DNA of 64,000 nt, from NCBI GenBank assembly GCA_017302635.1, contig JAFLCX010000003.1, positions 1-64,000 on the forward strand, in the 5' to 3' direction. The translations under genes and the position numbers were made by a program. The notes below the pieces were generated by a model that saw only the letters and a list, made by a program, of their open reading frames with translations, searched no databases and had not been told where the DNA came from. The stretch comes from Hyphomicrobiales bacterium. Its GTDB lineage: Bacteria > Pseudomonadota > Alphaproteobacteria > Rhizobiales > Beijerinckiaceae. Below, piece by piece: positions 34,884 through 43,455 of this stretch. Position 1 is the first letter of the stretch. Every line of letters begins with the position of its first letter.

Positions 34884-36071
34884 ATGCTCCCTTCCCTTCC
34901 CCTCTCCGGCATCCGCATCATCGAGTTCTCGCACATGGTGATGGGGCCGACTTCCGGCCTCATTCTCGGTGATCTCGGCGCTGACGTGATCAAGGTCGAG
35001 CCGATGGGCGCGGGCGACAACACGCGCCGCCTCGCCGGCTCCGGCGCCGGTTTTTTCATCACCTTCAACCGCAACAAGCGCTCGGTCGGTGTGGACATCA
35101 AATCGAAGGACGGCCTCGCCTTCATTCACCGCCTGATTGCGACAGCGGATGTCGTGACCGAGAATTTCCGCCCCGGTGCGCTGGATGCTCTCGGGCTAGG
35201 GGCCGAGGCGCTCACAAAAAGCCATCCGGGTCTGATCTACTGCTCCCTGAAGGGGTTCCTGACCGGGCCATATGAGCACCGCACTGCGCTGGACGAGGTC
35301 GTGCAGATGATGGGGGGCCTGGCTTACATGACCGGTCCGCCGGGGCGTCCACTCCGCGCCGGGACTTCGGTCAACGACATCATGGGCGGAATGTTTGCCG
35401 TGATCGGCATTCTCGCCGCCTTGCAGGAGCGTCACAGAACCGGGCGTGGGCAGGTCATCAAGAGTGGCCTTTTCGAGAACAACATGCTGCTCGTCGCGCA
35501 GCACATGACGCAATTCGCGGTGACCGGAAAAGCGGCAGCGCCCATGCCCGAACGCATCTCGGCCTGGGCTGTCTACGATGTGTTCGAGACGAAAGACAAT
35601 GAACAGGTTTTCCTCGGCGTCGTGTCGGACAGCCAGTGGGCGACCTTCTGCGAGGAATACAAACTGGAAGCGCTCAAGGCCGATCCCCGCTTGCAATCGA
35701 ACCGTGATCGCGTGGCCGAGCGCGGCTGGATGATCCCCGAATTGCGGCGCCTTCTCCTCGAATTCACGCGGGCGGAGATCATCGCGACCGCCGAGCGTCT
35801 GGGCTTGCCTTATGCCCCGATCAGCCGGCCGGAAGATCTGTTTGAGGATCCCCACCTCAACCACCCAGGCGCGATGGTCGAAGTCACGTTGGCCGATGGC
35901 CGCAAGGCTCCCGTTCCAGCACTTCCGCTCGAATGGGGCGGCGAGCGTTTCGGCCTGCGCCTCGACATCCCGAAAGCGGGCGAGCATGGCGTGGCGATCG
36001 CGCGGGAAATCGGCTACTCCGAACCCGAAATCGAAGCGATGATCGGGGCTGGCATTCTCCAGCCCGGATGA
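34884..36071 (+). CDS. CaiB/BaiF family CoA-transferase
   Basis: This 395-residue class III CoA-transferase moves CoA between carboxylic acids. Marks are GIRIIEFSHMVMGP, LGDLGADVIKVEP near residue 33, FNRNKRSVGVDIK near 62, ENFRPGALDALGLG near 92, and GRGQVIKSGLFENNML near 185. At the place of the catalytic aspartate of formyl-CoA transferase (GRGQ plus eight) this protein has Glu. Neighbouring carboxylate transport genes suggest activation of an imported acid. The substrate is unknown. Confidence 0.85.
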   Translation: MLPSLPLSGIRIIEFSHMVMGPTSGLILGDLGADVIKVEPMGAGDNTRRLAGSGAGFFITFNRNKRSVGVDIKSKDGLAFIHRLIATADVVTENFRPGALDALGLGAEALTKSHPGLIYCSLKGFLTGPYEHRTALDEVVQMMGGLAYMTGPPGRPLRAGTSVNDIMGGMFAVIGILAALQERHRTGRGQVIKSGLFENNMLLVAQHMTQFAVTGKAAAPMPERISAWAVYDVFETKDNEQVFLGVVSDSQWATFCEEYKLEALKADPRLQSNRDRVAERGWMIPELRRLLLEFTRAEIIATAERLGLPYAPISRPEDLFEDPHLNHPGAMVEVTLADGRKAPVPALPLEWGGERFGLRLDIPKAGEHGVAIAREIGYSEPEIEAMIGAGILQPG

Positions 36072-36198
36072 GGAACACATGCTGCGGCATTGATGCATGC
36101 CCCAGGGGTAGCGTTTCGGAAATTTGTCGACTAACCTCCCTGCCGGACAATAAGAAAAGCGGCGCGGTCATCAAGAGCGGCGTCGATGGGAGGAGAGA

Positions 36199-37266
36199 AT
36201 GACGGGTATGACAACGGTGAATTCCGGCCTGCGGGCCCTGGCTTTTGGGGCCGCCTTTGCCCTTTCCGGCCAATGGGCGCAGGCACAGGATAGCTGCCCC
36301 AATCGCGGCCAGCTCGACACCATGTATTGCGATGAGAACCGCGATCTCGTGGCCGATGCTCCGAAAGACGCGTCGAAATGGCGCGACCCGTCCACACTCG
36401 TCTGGGCCTATACGCCCGTCGAAGACCCTGCCGTTTATGCCAATATTTTCAAACCCTTCACCGATCATCTCGAGAAGTGCACCGGCAAGCGCACCGTCTA
36501 CTTCCCGGTGCAATCCAATGCCGCGGAAATCGAGGCGATGCGCTCGGGACGTCTGCATTTCGCAGGTTTCTCGACAGGGCCCACCGGCTTTGCGGTCAAT
36601 CTCGCGGGAGCCGTACCCTTTGCCGCGAAAGGTCTTGGCTCGGAAGTGCGCGGCTATAACCTGATCGCGATCGTCAAGGCCTCGAGCCCCTACAAGACGC
36701 TTGCGGACCTCAAGGGCAAGAAAGTCGCCCACACATCGCCCTCCTCGAATTCCGGCAATCTCGCGCCGCGCGTGCTCTTCCCGGATGCCGGGCTGAAGCC
36801 CGAGGATGATTACAAGCCGTTGATGTCTGGCGGACATGACAAGAGCGTGCTCGGCGTCAATTCGGGCGATTACGACATGGCGGCCGTGGCCTCCGATGTG
36901 TTCGAGCGCATGGCCGTGCGCGGCACGATCAAGATGGCGGATTTCCGCATTCTCTACAAAAGCCCGGTTTTCCCGACTTCATCCTTCGCGCATGCCCATG
37001 ATCTGAAGCCCGAACTCGCGGCAAAGCTGAAGGAGTGTTTCTATTCCTTCCGCTTCACGCAGGCGATGCAGAAGGAATTCAACGGAGACGACCGATTCCT
37101 GCCCATCACCTACCAAAAGGATTGGGCTGTGGTGCGCGATGTCGCGGAGAAATCGGGTACGCCCTACAACCGCGCGGCTTATGATGCCGAGTCGAAGCGC
37201 GAAGCGGCGGCAGCAGCCAAGCGGGCCGAAGAGGCCGCCAAGAAGCAGGCGGCTCCCAAGCAGTAA
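36199..37266 (+). CDS. phnD: Phosphate/phosphonate ABC transporter substrate-binding protein, PhnD family
   Basis: This 355-residue periplasmic protein has a Sec signal cleaved after AQA near residue 31. PhnD marks are WAYTPVEDPAVYANIFKPF near 70, SGRLHFAGFSTGP near 115, LADLKGKKVAHTSPSSNSGN near 165, and SGGHDKSVLGVNSGDYDMAA near 210. A strong GGAGG ribosome site lies 5 bases before the ATG. The last 20 residues are a Lys/Ala/Glu-rich tail, unusual for this family. The partner ATPase follows after a hairpin, but no permease does. Confidence 0.86.
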   Translation: MTGMTTVNSGLRALAFGAAFALSGQWAQAQDSCPNRGQLDTMYCDENRDLVADAPKDASKWRDPSTLVWAYTPVEDPAVYANIFKPFTDHLEKCTGKRTVYFPVQSNAAEIEAMRSGRLHFAGFSTGPTGFAVNLAGAVPFAAKGLGSEVRGYNLIAIVKASSPYKTLADLKGKKVAHTSPSSNSGNLAPRVLFPDAGLKPEDDYKPLMSGGHDKSVLGVNSGDYDMAAVASDVFERMAVRGTIKMADFRILYKSPVFPTSSFAHAHDLKPELAAKLKECFYSFRFTQAMQKEFNGDDRFLPITYQKDWAVVRDVAEKSGTPYNRAAYDAESKREAAAAAKRAEEAAKKQAAPKQ

Positions 37267-37274
37267 CATCTCGC

Positions 37275-37301
37275 AGCACCCGGCCCATTCGGCCGGGTGC
37301 T
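37275..37301. repeat. 11-bp stem hairpin between phnD and phnC
   Basis: AGCACCCGGCC (37275-37285) pairs with GGCCGGGTGCT (37291-37301) around the loop CATTC, and TCTTCG follows. It starts 8 bases after the phnD stop. Such hairpins often protect or attenuate mRNA so the binding protein is made in excess over the ATPase. Confidence 0.6.
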
Positions 37302-37325
37302 CTTCGCCTCGCGTGAAAGCCTTTC

Positions 37326-38108
37326 ATGACCCTTGCTCCGCCTGTCCTTTCTGATCCGGTCCTCTCCATCCGTTCGCTGGTGAAGGAGTATCGCCCCGGT
37401 CAGCCGGTGCTGAAGGATATCAGCCTCGATTTTGCGTCACGCGGCGTGACGGCGATCATCGGCCCGTCGGGGACCGGCAAATCAACACTGATCCGCTGCA
37501 TCAACCGTCTGGTGGACCCAACCTCCGGCGATATCCTGCTGGGCGAGACCAATCTCGCGGTGCTCAAGGGCAAGGCGCTGCGCCTCGCGCGCCGCAGGAT
37601 CGGCATGGTGTTTCAGGAATACAACCTGGTCGAGCGTCTGAGCGTGATCGAGAACCTGCTCTCCGGGCGGCTCGGCTATGTTTCGCCGGTGCGGGCGTTC
37701 TTCCGGAAATTTCCCGATGGGGATATCGCCCGAGCATACGAGCTTCTGGATGCTGTTGGCCTCGGCGCGGATTTTGCCACACGACGGGCGGACAAACTGT
37801 CCGGCGGCCAACGTCAGCGCGTCGGCATTGCCCGCGCGATCATGCAGGAGCCAGCGGTTATTCTGGCCGATGAACCCACCTCATCGCTCGACCCGAAAAC
37901 GTCGGTCGAGATCATGGAATTGATGGCGGGTCTCGCGAAGAGCCGCGATATCCCGATCATCATCAACATTCACAACGTCGAACTGGCAAAACGCTACGCC
38001 AATCGCATTATTGGCATGACGGGAGGGCATGTTGTTTTCGACGGACCGCCCGAAGCGCTGAAAAAAGAGCACCTGTCCCAGATTTACGGCGGCGAGGACT
38101 GGCACTGA
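37326..38108 (+). CDS. phnC: Phosphonate-type ABC transporter ATP-binding protein, PhnC family
   Basis: This 260-residue ATPase has Walker [10 protein letters not shown] near residue 47, Q-loop [18 protein letters not shown] near 97, signature [15 protein letters not shown] near 155, Walker [14 protein letters not shown] near 177, and [16 protein letters not shown], which is typical of PhnC. The pair should serve phosphonate or phosphate-ester uptake, yet phnE is missing: the next gene starts 6 bases on in the opposite direction. Confidence 0.87.
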   Translation: MTLAPPVLSDPVLSIRSLVKEYRPGQPVLKDISLDFASRGVTAIIGPSGTGKSTLIRCINRLVDPTSGDILLGETNLAVLKGKALRLARRRIGMVFQEYNLVERLSVIENLLSGRLGYVSPVRAFFRKFPDGDIARAYELLDAVGLGADFATRRADKLSGGQRQRVGIARAIMQEPAVILADEPTSSLDPKTSVEIMELMAGLAKSRDIPIIINIHNVELAKRYANRIIGMTGGHVVFDGPPEALKKEHLSQIYGGEDWH

Positions 38109-38114
38109 GCTGCT

Positions 38115-38954
38115 CTATTTCTTCGCCCCCGCCCACTCGCCGATGCCCATCACCAAGGTGCAGATGGCGGCCAGCACAAGCCCCAAAGTCGCAGTCACGG
38201 CGAAATCTGACCCGGCATCCGAGACCATCGTGAAAAGCTGCAGAGGCAGAATATTGACCTGGGTGCCCACAAGGGCCAACGCGGTGCCGTAAGCCCCGAT
38301 CGCGACAGCCGCCACCAGCGCGAAAGCCGAGATCATCGGCGCCTTCAGTTGAGGCAGCAGGATGTCGCGCAAGGTGCGAATTCGGCTCGCGCCCATGCTT
38401 TCCGCGGCGGCAAGCTGCGCAGTGTCGAAATTCACCAGCACCGGTGTCAGCATCATCACCACGCGCGGCGTGAGGTAATAGGCGTATACAAAGGCTAGGC
38501 CGTAGGGCGAATAGACGGCTTGCGAGAACGCCACCGGATTCACGCCCAGGAGCGCCTCCAGCGAGAGCGTCACGAAGCCCGCGCGGCCGAAGGCGAGGAT
38601 GAACCCGTAGGCGACAATCAGGCCCGAAAAGGTCAGCGGCAAAGCGATCAGGAATTGCCATGCCATCCGCGCCTGTTCTTTCATCCGCGCGAGGCGAAGG
38701 GCGACAGCCAGGCCCACGGCAACCGACAAAACGGCCGCGAGCACACCCAGCAGCAATGAATTCGCCAGGCCAAACCAGAACGTGCGACTGGCGAGAAGTG
38801 TCGACAATCCGCGCGTTCCTCCCGCTGCCGCCTCATAGGCCACAAAGCCCAACGGCACGAAGAAGAACAGCCCGAACAAGAGCAGCCCGGGCGATGCGAG
38901 CATCGCCCGGGTGCCCGCGCCGCTGCGGGAGGTCAGACCGGCGCGGTATGCCAT
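38115..38954 (-). CDS. ABC transporter permease (Fe3+/2-aminoethylphosphonate type)
   Basis: This 279-residue membrane protein has about six segments and the EAA loop AAAESMGASRIRTLRDILLPQLKAP near residue 190. It belongs to the CysTW-like permeases of iron, spermidine/putrescine and aminoethylphosphonate importers. The ATG at 38952-38954 shares one base with the binding-protein stop (TGATG). It is the last of four transporter genes on this strand and the second permease. Confidence 0.84.
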   Translation of the reverse strand: MAYRAGLTSRSGAGTRAMLASPGLLLFGLFFFVPLGFVAYEAAAGGTRGLSTLLASRTFWFGLANSLLLGVLAAVLSVAVGLAVALRLARMKEQARMAWQFLIALPLTFSGLIVAYGFILAFGRAGFVTLSLEALLGVNPVAFSQAVYSPYGLAFVYAYYLTPRVVMMLTPVLVNFDTAQLAAAESMGASRIRTLRDILLPQLKAPMISAFALVAAVAIGAYGTALALVGTQVNILPLQLFTMVSDAGSDFAVTATLGLVLAAICTLVMGIGEWAGAKK

Positions 38955-40048
38955 CACAGGGCTGCCTTGGCCCAGCCGGCCTGAAGAGCCTGCAATTGGG
39001 CGGCCGACTGTCCAAGATCCAGCAGGGTCGATTTCTCGTGCTTGACGAGCTTCAGGCGGACAGCTTCGGAGAGCGCGACACCCGGCACCGACGGCGTGAC
39101 GAAGCCCTCGGCGAAGAGTTCCTGCCCGCGATCCGACATGATGAAATTCAGCCAGAGCTTCGCGGCATTGGGGTTCGGGCCGTTTTTCACGAGGCTGATC
39201 GTGTACGGAGCAGCCACCGTGCCTTCGGACGGCGAGACAATCTCGACATCGTCCCCCATGCCGTCGAGGAACTTGGCGCGCAGGCCGTCATTGACGAAAT
39301 TCACCCAGATCGGGATTTCGCCCTTCACGAACTGCGCGTAGGGCGTGGTGCCCATCACACGCAGCACGTTGCCGCTCTTGTGAAGCTGCTCGATCAGTTT
39401 CAGGCCCGGTTCGAGATTGGTGTAGGTCCCGCCCTTCGCGAAATTCGCCGCCCAGGTCAAAACCTGTCCCACGCCCGTCGAACGCGGGTCGAGATAGACG
39501 ATATTGCCCTTGTATTCAGGCTTGGCGAGGTCGGCGAAGCTCTTCGGAACGTTCTTCACGAGCTTCTTGTTCACGATGAACACGATTTCGAGCTGGTGGA
39601 TGGTGAACCACTCGCCAGCGGGGTGCTTGGCAAGCGCTGGCAGCTTTTCGAAATTCGTCGGCGTGAAGGGGGCAAGGAGCCCGCGTTTCTGGGCGTCGAC
39701 ACCGTTCGCGCCGAAATAGTAGATCGTATCCACCTGCGGACGCGCTTTGGTGCGCTCCAGCGCATTCACGGCCACGCCCGAGCCGACATCGTTATAAACG
39801 AGGCTGATATTCGGATAACGTTGGCCGAACACCCGGAAAAGCGCCGCCCAGTTCGCCCAGGTCGGGCCGGTATTGTTCGAGATCACCATGCCCTCTTTCA
39901 CGGCGGCCTCGTAGAGCGCCTTTTCGCCCGAATAGAGTTCGGCACTGGTGAGCACGGTGGCTGGGGCTTGCGCGAGCGCCGGGCTCGCGGCCAGGCCTAG
40001 CGCCGAGGCGCCCATGCCCTGAAGAAGAAGACGACGGTCGATGTTCAT
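38954..40048 (-). CDS. ABC transporter substrate-binding protein (Fe3+/2-aminoethylphosphonate type)
   Basis: This 364-residue extracellular solute-binding protein has a signal peptide cleaved after ALAQ near residue 26. The fold is like iron and aminoethylphosphonate receptors (family 1/6): LYSGEKALYEAAVKEG, YPNISLVYNDVGSG, YFGANGVDAQKRGLLAPF, and PEYKGNIVYLDPRSTGVG. It does not show the paired tyrosines of ferric-binding proteins in a clear way, so an organic or phosphonate ligand is plausible. AGAGGAG stands before the ATG. Confidence 0.82.
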   Translation of the reverse strand: MNIDRRLLLQGMGASALGLAASPALAQAPATVLTSAELYSGEKALYEAAVKEGMVISNNTGPTWANWAALFRVFGQRYPNISLVYNDVGSGVAVNALERTKARPQVDTIYYFGANGVDAQKRGLLAPFTPTNFEKLPALAKHPAGEWFTIHQLEIVFIVNKKLVKNVPKSFADLAKPEYKGNIVYLDPRSTGVGQVLTWAANFAKGGTYTNLEPGLKLIEQLHKSGNVLRVMGTTPYAQFVKGEIPIWVNFVNDGLRAKFLDGMGDDVEIVSPSEGTVAAPYTISLVKNGPNPNAAKLWLNFIMSDRGQELFAEGFVTPSVPGVALSEAVRLKLVKHEKSTLLDLGQSAAQLQALQAGWAKAAL

Positions 40049-40114
40049 GGAAAGGCTCCTCTGTCGGATGGCCGGAATGGCCGGTTCTAGTCGATGGGCG
40101 CTTCTTGCCGGCGC

Positions 40115-41152
40115 CTAGGAAGACGAAGCGATGACGAGCAACGCTTCGGGTGGAAGCTCGATGGCTGGCGGTGGGGCGACCTGATGATCGACCTCGACCA
40201 TCAATTTCGCGCCGCCTGAAAGAGCGAAATCAAAGCGCCGGAGCGAGCCGAGAAAGCGGTTCCGCGTCACGGTGCCCGCGAAACGGTTCACGCCATCGGC
40301 CGCCGCCACCGGCCGGATGGCTTCGGGCCGAATGAGGACCGAAACACCGGCTCCGGCTGAAAAGGCATGGCGCGCGCAAGCAAGATCGCCCAGCGGCGTT
40401 CGCACACGGTTTTCCGCCAGCACCTCGCCGTCCATCAGGTTGGCATGGCCGACAAACGTGGCCACGGCTCGATTGACCGGCCGGGCATAGAGCGCCTCGG
40501 GCGTATCGACCTGCAACACCCGCCCTTCCCGCATCACCGCGACGCGGTTCGCCATCGAAAGCGCTTCTTCCTGATCATGCGTGATGTGCAGCGTCGCGAT
40601 GCCGTAGAGCCGCTGAAGACGGAGAATCTCGTCGCGCATCTCGCCGCGCATCGCGGCGTCGAGCGCCGAAAGCGGCTCATCGAGCAGAAGGGCCCGCGGG
40701 CGGAACACCAAAGCGCGTGCCAGAGCCACACGCTGCTGCTGACCGCCGGAGAGCGAGCGCGGCGGCCGATCCGCCAGATGCGCGAGCCCCACCATTTCGA
40801 GTGCCTCGCGGATACGCGGCCACGCCTCAGCGGTCGGAACATTGCGCAATTTCAGCGGATAGCCGATATTCTCGGCGATGCTCATATGCGGAAACAGCGC
40901 ATAATTCTGGAACACGATGCCGAGATCACGCTTGCGCGGCGGCACGGAACTCACATCCTGATCGCCAATGCGGATCACGCCCTGATGCGGCATCAGGAAG
41001 CCCGCGATCAGCTTGAGGATGGTCGATTTCCCGCAGCCCGAAGGCCCGATGACCGCGAGCAATTCACCATCGCGGATCTCGAGCGAGATATCCCGCACCC
41101 CTGCCCCGGCGCCCGGATAGTTGAAATGGAGGTTTTCAAGCGCGAGGGTCAT
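40115..41152 (-). CDS. ABC transporter ATP-binding protein with TOBE domain (PotA/FbpC/PhnT type)
   Basis: This 345-residue ATPase has Walker A GPSGCGKST near residue 37, Q-loop GIVFQNYALFPHMSIAEN near 83, signature LSGGQQQRVALARAL near 135, Walker B ALLLDEPLSALD near 155, and THDQEEALSMANRVAVM near 190. A C-terminal OB-fold (TOBE) region from about 270 has VLIRPEAIRP. The ATG at 41150-41152 overlaps the upstream permease stop as ATGA. The long frame upstream of it is a shadow of the permease. Confidence 0.88.
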   Translation of the reverse strand: MTLALENLHFNYPGAGAGVRDISLEIRDGELLAVIGPSGCGKSTILKLIAGFLMPHQGVIRIGDQDVSSVPPRKRDLGIVFQNYALFPHMSIAENIGYPLKLRNVPTAEAWPRIREALEMVGLAHLADRPPRSLSGGQQQRVALARALVFRPRALLLDEPLSALDAAMRGEMRDEILRLQRLYGIATLHITHDQEEALSMANRVAVMREGRVLQVDTPEALYARPVNRAVATFVGHANLMDGEVLAENRVRTPLGDLACARHAFSAGAGVSVLIRPEAIRPVAAADGVNRFAGTVTRNRFLGSLRRFDFALSGGAKLMVEVDHQVAPPPAIELPPEALLVIASSS

Positions 41153-41973
41153 GCCGTCACCACGCCCGAAAAGGTCGCCTTGCGCGCCACCATTGCCCCG
41201 GCCACGGCCGAGATCAGCGCAAGGGTCAGCAAGACGACCGTCGCAGCGCAGGCAAAGCCGCTCGCCCCGTAGAAGGCCTGCAACAGCACAATCGGGTAGG
41301 TGCGGTGCAGGAAGCCCGCAATCAGATTGGTGAGTTGAAACTCCCCGATTGACAGTGCCGCCACAAGGATCGCGGCTGAGGCGATCGAATGCACGAGGCC
41401 CGGCAGTACGATATCCAGAAACCGGCGGTGAAACGGCGCCCCGAGTGATTCCGCCGCCTGCTCCAGTTGTTCGATACCCTGAAGCTTCAGGTCCGCCACC
41501 AGCGTCTGAAGCAGATAGGGCAGGCAAACCACGGTGTGCGCAGCCACTGTCAGCCAGCCAGCCCCCAGAAACGGCAGTGTTTCCGTGGAAAACGCGAGCA
41601 TATACCCGAAGCCGAGCACCACAGCGGGGGCCGCCACCGGTGTGAGATAGATGATCCGACCCAGCATCGCCATGCCGGGGCTTTTCGCCGTCGCAACGGC
41701 ATAGGCGAGAGGCGCACCGATCAGAACGGAGACGATCACCGTGGCGAAGCAGACCCAGAGACTTGTCCAGAACGCCTTCTGGAACGCCGCATTGGTCGCC
41801 AGCGTTTCGTACCAGCGCCCCGTGACACCGACCGGGAGCAAGGTGTTGCTCCATGCGTTACCGAAGGACCCAATCAGGATTAGCGCCATCGGCACAACAA
41901 GATAGACAGCATAAAGCGCGAGCACGGCGCTCCCGATACCCGTAGGCCGACCGGACAGCGACACTCCACTCAT
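41149..41973 (-). CDS. ABC transporter permease (Fe3+/2-aminoethylphosphonate type), first permease
   Basis: This 274-residue permease has about six membrane segments, beginning near residue 12 (VLALYAVYLVVPMALILIG). The EAA loop is EQAAESLGAPFHRRFLDIVLP near 180. With the second permease (38115-38954) it should form a heterodimer. Its ATG overlaps the stop of the TIGR00725-like gene as ATGA and its stop overlaps the ATPase start the same way. Confidence 0.84.
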   Translation of the reverse strand: MSGVSLSGRPTGIGSAVLALYAVYLVVPMALILIGSFGNAWSNTLLPVGVTGRWYETLATNAAFQKAFWTSLWVCFATVIVSVLIGAPLAYAVATAKSPGMAMLGRIIYLTPVAAPAVVLGFGYMLAFSTETLPFLGAGWLTVAAHTVVCLPYLLQTLVADLKLQGIEQLEQAAESLGAPFHRRFLDIVLPGLVHSIASAAILVAALSIGEFQLTNLIAGFLHRTYPIVLLQAFYGASGFACAATVVLLTLALISAVAGAMVARKATFSGVVTA

Positions 41974-42509
41974 GTCACCACCTGCTGATAACGCGAGACA
42001 ATGGCGGCGACAGCCTGCTCGACTGTCTCGCACTCGATGGCACCATTCACGCGGTTGGCGTGCGGCATCGTGACGACGAGACGCTCCATCTTGAGCCCGA
42101 GCGCGATTTCCGAGAGCGTGCCATGCCCGCCGCCGACTGCGACCAGCGCGAAACAGGCGCTGGCAATGATCGCATTGCGCGCCTCGCCAATGCCGGTTGC
42201 AATCGGCACGCTCACGAATTCATTGGCGCTGCTCCAATCGCTCGTCGGCAGGATGCCGATAACGAGACCGCCAGCCTGCGCCGCCCCTTGTGAGGCCGCC
42301 TGCATGCATCCGCCTCGCCCGCCACAGATGAGCGGCAGACCGAGCCCGGCAATGGCCCGACCGATCGCCTCTGCCATTTCAAGCTCGGCAGTCGAAGCAT
42401 CATTCGGCCCGATGACCCCGACCGGAAGGCGGGGACCTCGCCCGTCAATGGCGCTTCTCGCTGGCATGGACTCTGATTTTCCCTGCATGACCGGCACGCT
42501 TTCTCCCAT
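41970..42509 (-). CDS. TIGR00725/LOG-like Rossmann protein
   Basis: This protein of about 179 residues has the lysine-decarboxylase/LOG nucleotide-binding fold: VGVIGPNDAS, LPLICGGRGGCMQAASQGA, GIGEARNAIIASAC and VAVGGGHGTLSEIALGLKM. The GGGHGTLSE motif corresponds to the PGGxGTxxE of LOG phosphoribohydrolases. Activity is unknown. Start is uncertain; ATG 42509 is used because a -10-like TATAAT at 42561-42566 would put transcription close to the more distal ATG at 42554. It leads the four-gene transporter operon. Confidence 0.7.
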   Translation of the reverse strand: MGESVPVMQGKSESMPARSAIDGRGPRLPVGVIGPNDASTAELEMAEAIGRAIAGLGLPLICGGRGGCMQAASQGAAQAGGLVIGILPTSDWSSANEFVSVPIATGIGEARNAIIASACFALVAVGGGHGTLSEIALGLKMERLVVTMPHANRVNGAIECETVEQAVAAIVSRYQQVVT

Positions 42510-42555
42510 GTGATTTTTATAGTATGGAAGATTTCTTACATCTTGCATTTTCATA

Positions 42556-42571
42556 TGTCAATTATATGACA
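42556..42571. promoter_or_regulatory. Operator-like inverted repeat embedding a leftward -10 box
   Basis: TGTCA and TGACA flank ATTATA, whose reverse complement is a perfect -10 box TATAAT for the leftward operon. It lies in the 114-base region shared with the divergent DeoR gene. A regulator bound there would cover the -10, so repression by the DeoR protein is likely. Confidence 0.5.
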
Positions 42572-42623
42572 GTTCGGCATTTCGTGTTATGAGACATCCC
42601 CTGACCTGACCCGGAGGTGATCC

Positions 42624-43418
42624 GTGCCCGCAACCGCAGCCGACGACACCGCACTCAACGAACGCCAGGCCCGGATTGTGGCGAGGGTGGAAAGTCAGGG
42701 TTTCGTGACCATCGAGACGTTGGCCAAGGATTTCGAAGTCTCGACCCAGACCGTCCGGCGCGAAATAATCCGGTTGGATGAACTTGGATTTATTCAACGT
42801 TTTCATGGCGGTGCAGGCCGACTAGGGTCCGGCGAGCGTCTGAGCTACGAGGCGAAGCAGGCGCGCGATACCGATCTGAAGGCGCGCATCGGCCGTGCGA
42901 TGGCAGCACAAATCCAGCCCGGTCAGGCCATCTTCCTCGATGTCGGCACGACAGCCGAGGCAACTGCGAAAGCGCTGGTCGACAAGGGGCGGCTCACGGT
43001 TATCACCCCGAGCGCGGCGAATGCCCGCATTCTCGCTGGCGCCCCCGGCATTGATACAATTCTGACAGGCGGACGGATCGTCGGCCCCGATATTTCAATG
43101 GTCGGCCCGATCGCGTTGAAAACGGTGTCCAGTTATCGACTGGACTGGGCCGTCATCGCCTGTTCCGCCATCGAGGAAGATGGCTCCGTCCTCGATTTCG
43201 ACCCGGACAAGATCGCGCTCAAGGTGCGGGCGATGGAGGTATCGCGCCAGAAGGCTCTGATCGCCGATCACGGAAAATTCTCGCGCAGCGCGCTGTCTCA
43301 ACTCGCGAGCCTCGATGCCTTTGATCTGCTCGTCACAGACGCGAGACCGCCGGTTGCGATCAGCAAGCTCCTTGGCGCAAACCGGCTCGATATCGCTTCT
43401 CACACCCCCGGAAGCTGA
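42624..43418 (+). CDS. DeoR family transcriptional regulator
   Basis: This 264-residue regulator has an N-terminal DeoR helix-turn-helix (ERQARIVARVESQGFVTIE, then FEVSTQTVRREIIRLDE) and a C-terminal sugar-phosphate-type sensor domain with FLDVGTTAEATAKAL near residue 105, ILTGGRI near 145 and KALIADHGKFSR near 215. The GTG start at 42624 is decided by GGAGGTGATCC, an almost ideal ribosome site. DeoR proteins usually respond to phosphorylated metabolites, in keeping with a phospho-compound importer next door. Confidence 0.88.
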   Translation: MPATAADDTALNERQARIVARVESQGFVTIETLAKDFEVSTQTVRREIIRLDELGFIQRFHGGAGRLGSGERLSYEAKQARDTDLKARIGRAMAAQIQPGQAIFLDVGTTAEATAKALVDKGRLTVITPSAANARILAGAPGIDTILTGGRIVGPDISMVGPIALKTVSSYRLDWAVIACSAIEEDGSVLDFDPDKIALKVRAMEVSRQKALIADHGKFSRSALSQLASLDAFDLLVTDARPPVAISKLLGANRLDIASHTPGS

Positions 43419-43455
43419 GAGCGTTTCGCCGATCGCTCAATTTTGGGAAGTGCCG

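Noticed and set aside
41153..41854. Long N-terminal extension of the ATPase at 40115-41152
   Set aside because: The extension is an out-of-frame reading of the permease gene. The ATG at 41152 overlaps the permease stop in the usual ATGA way.
42510..42554. Upstream ATG at 42554 for the TIGR00725-like gene
   Set aside because: It would lie at or before the likely transcription start set by the TATAAT at 42561-42566; the ATG at 42509 is preferred but not proven.
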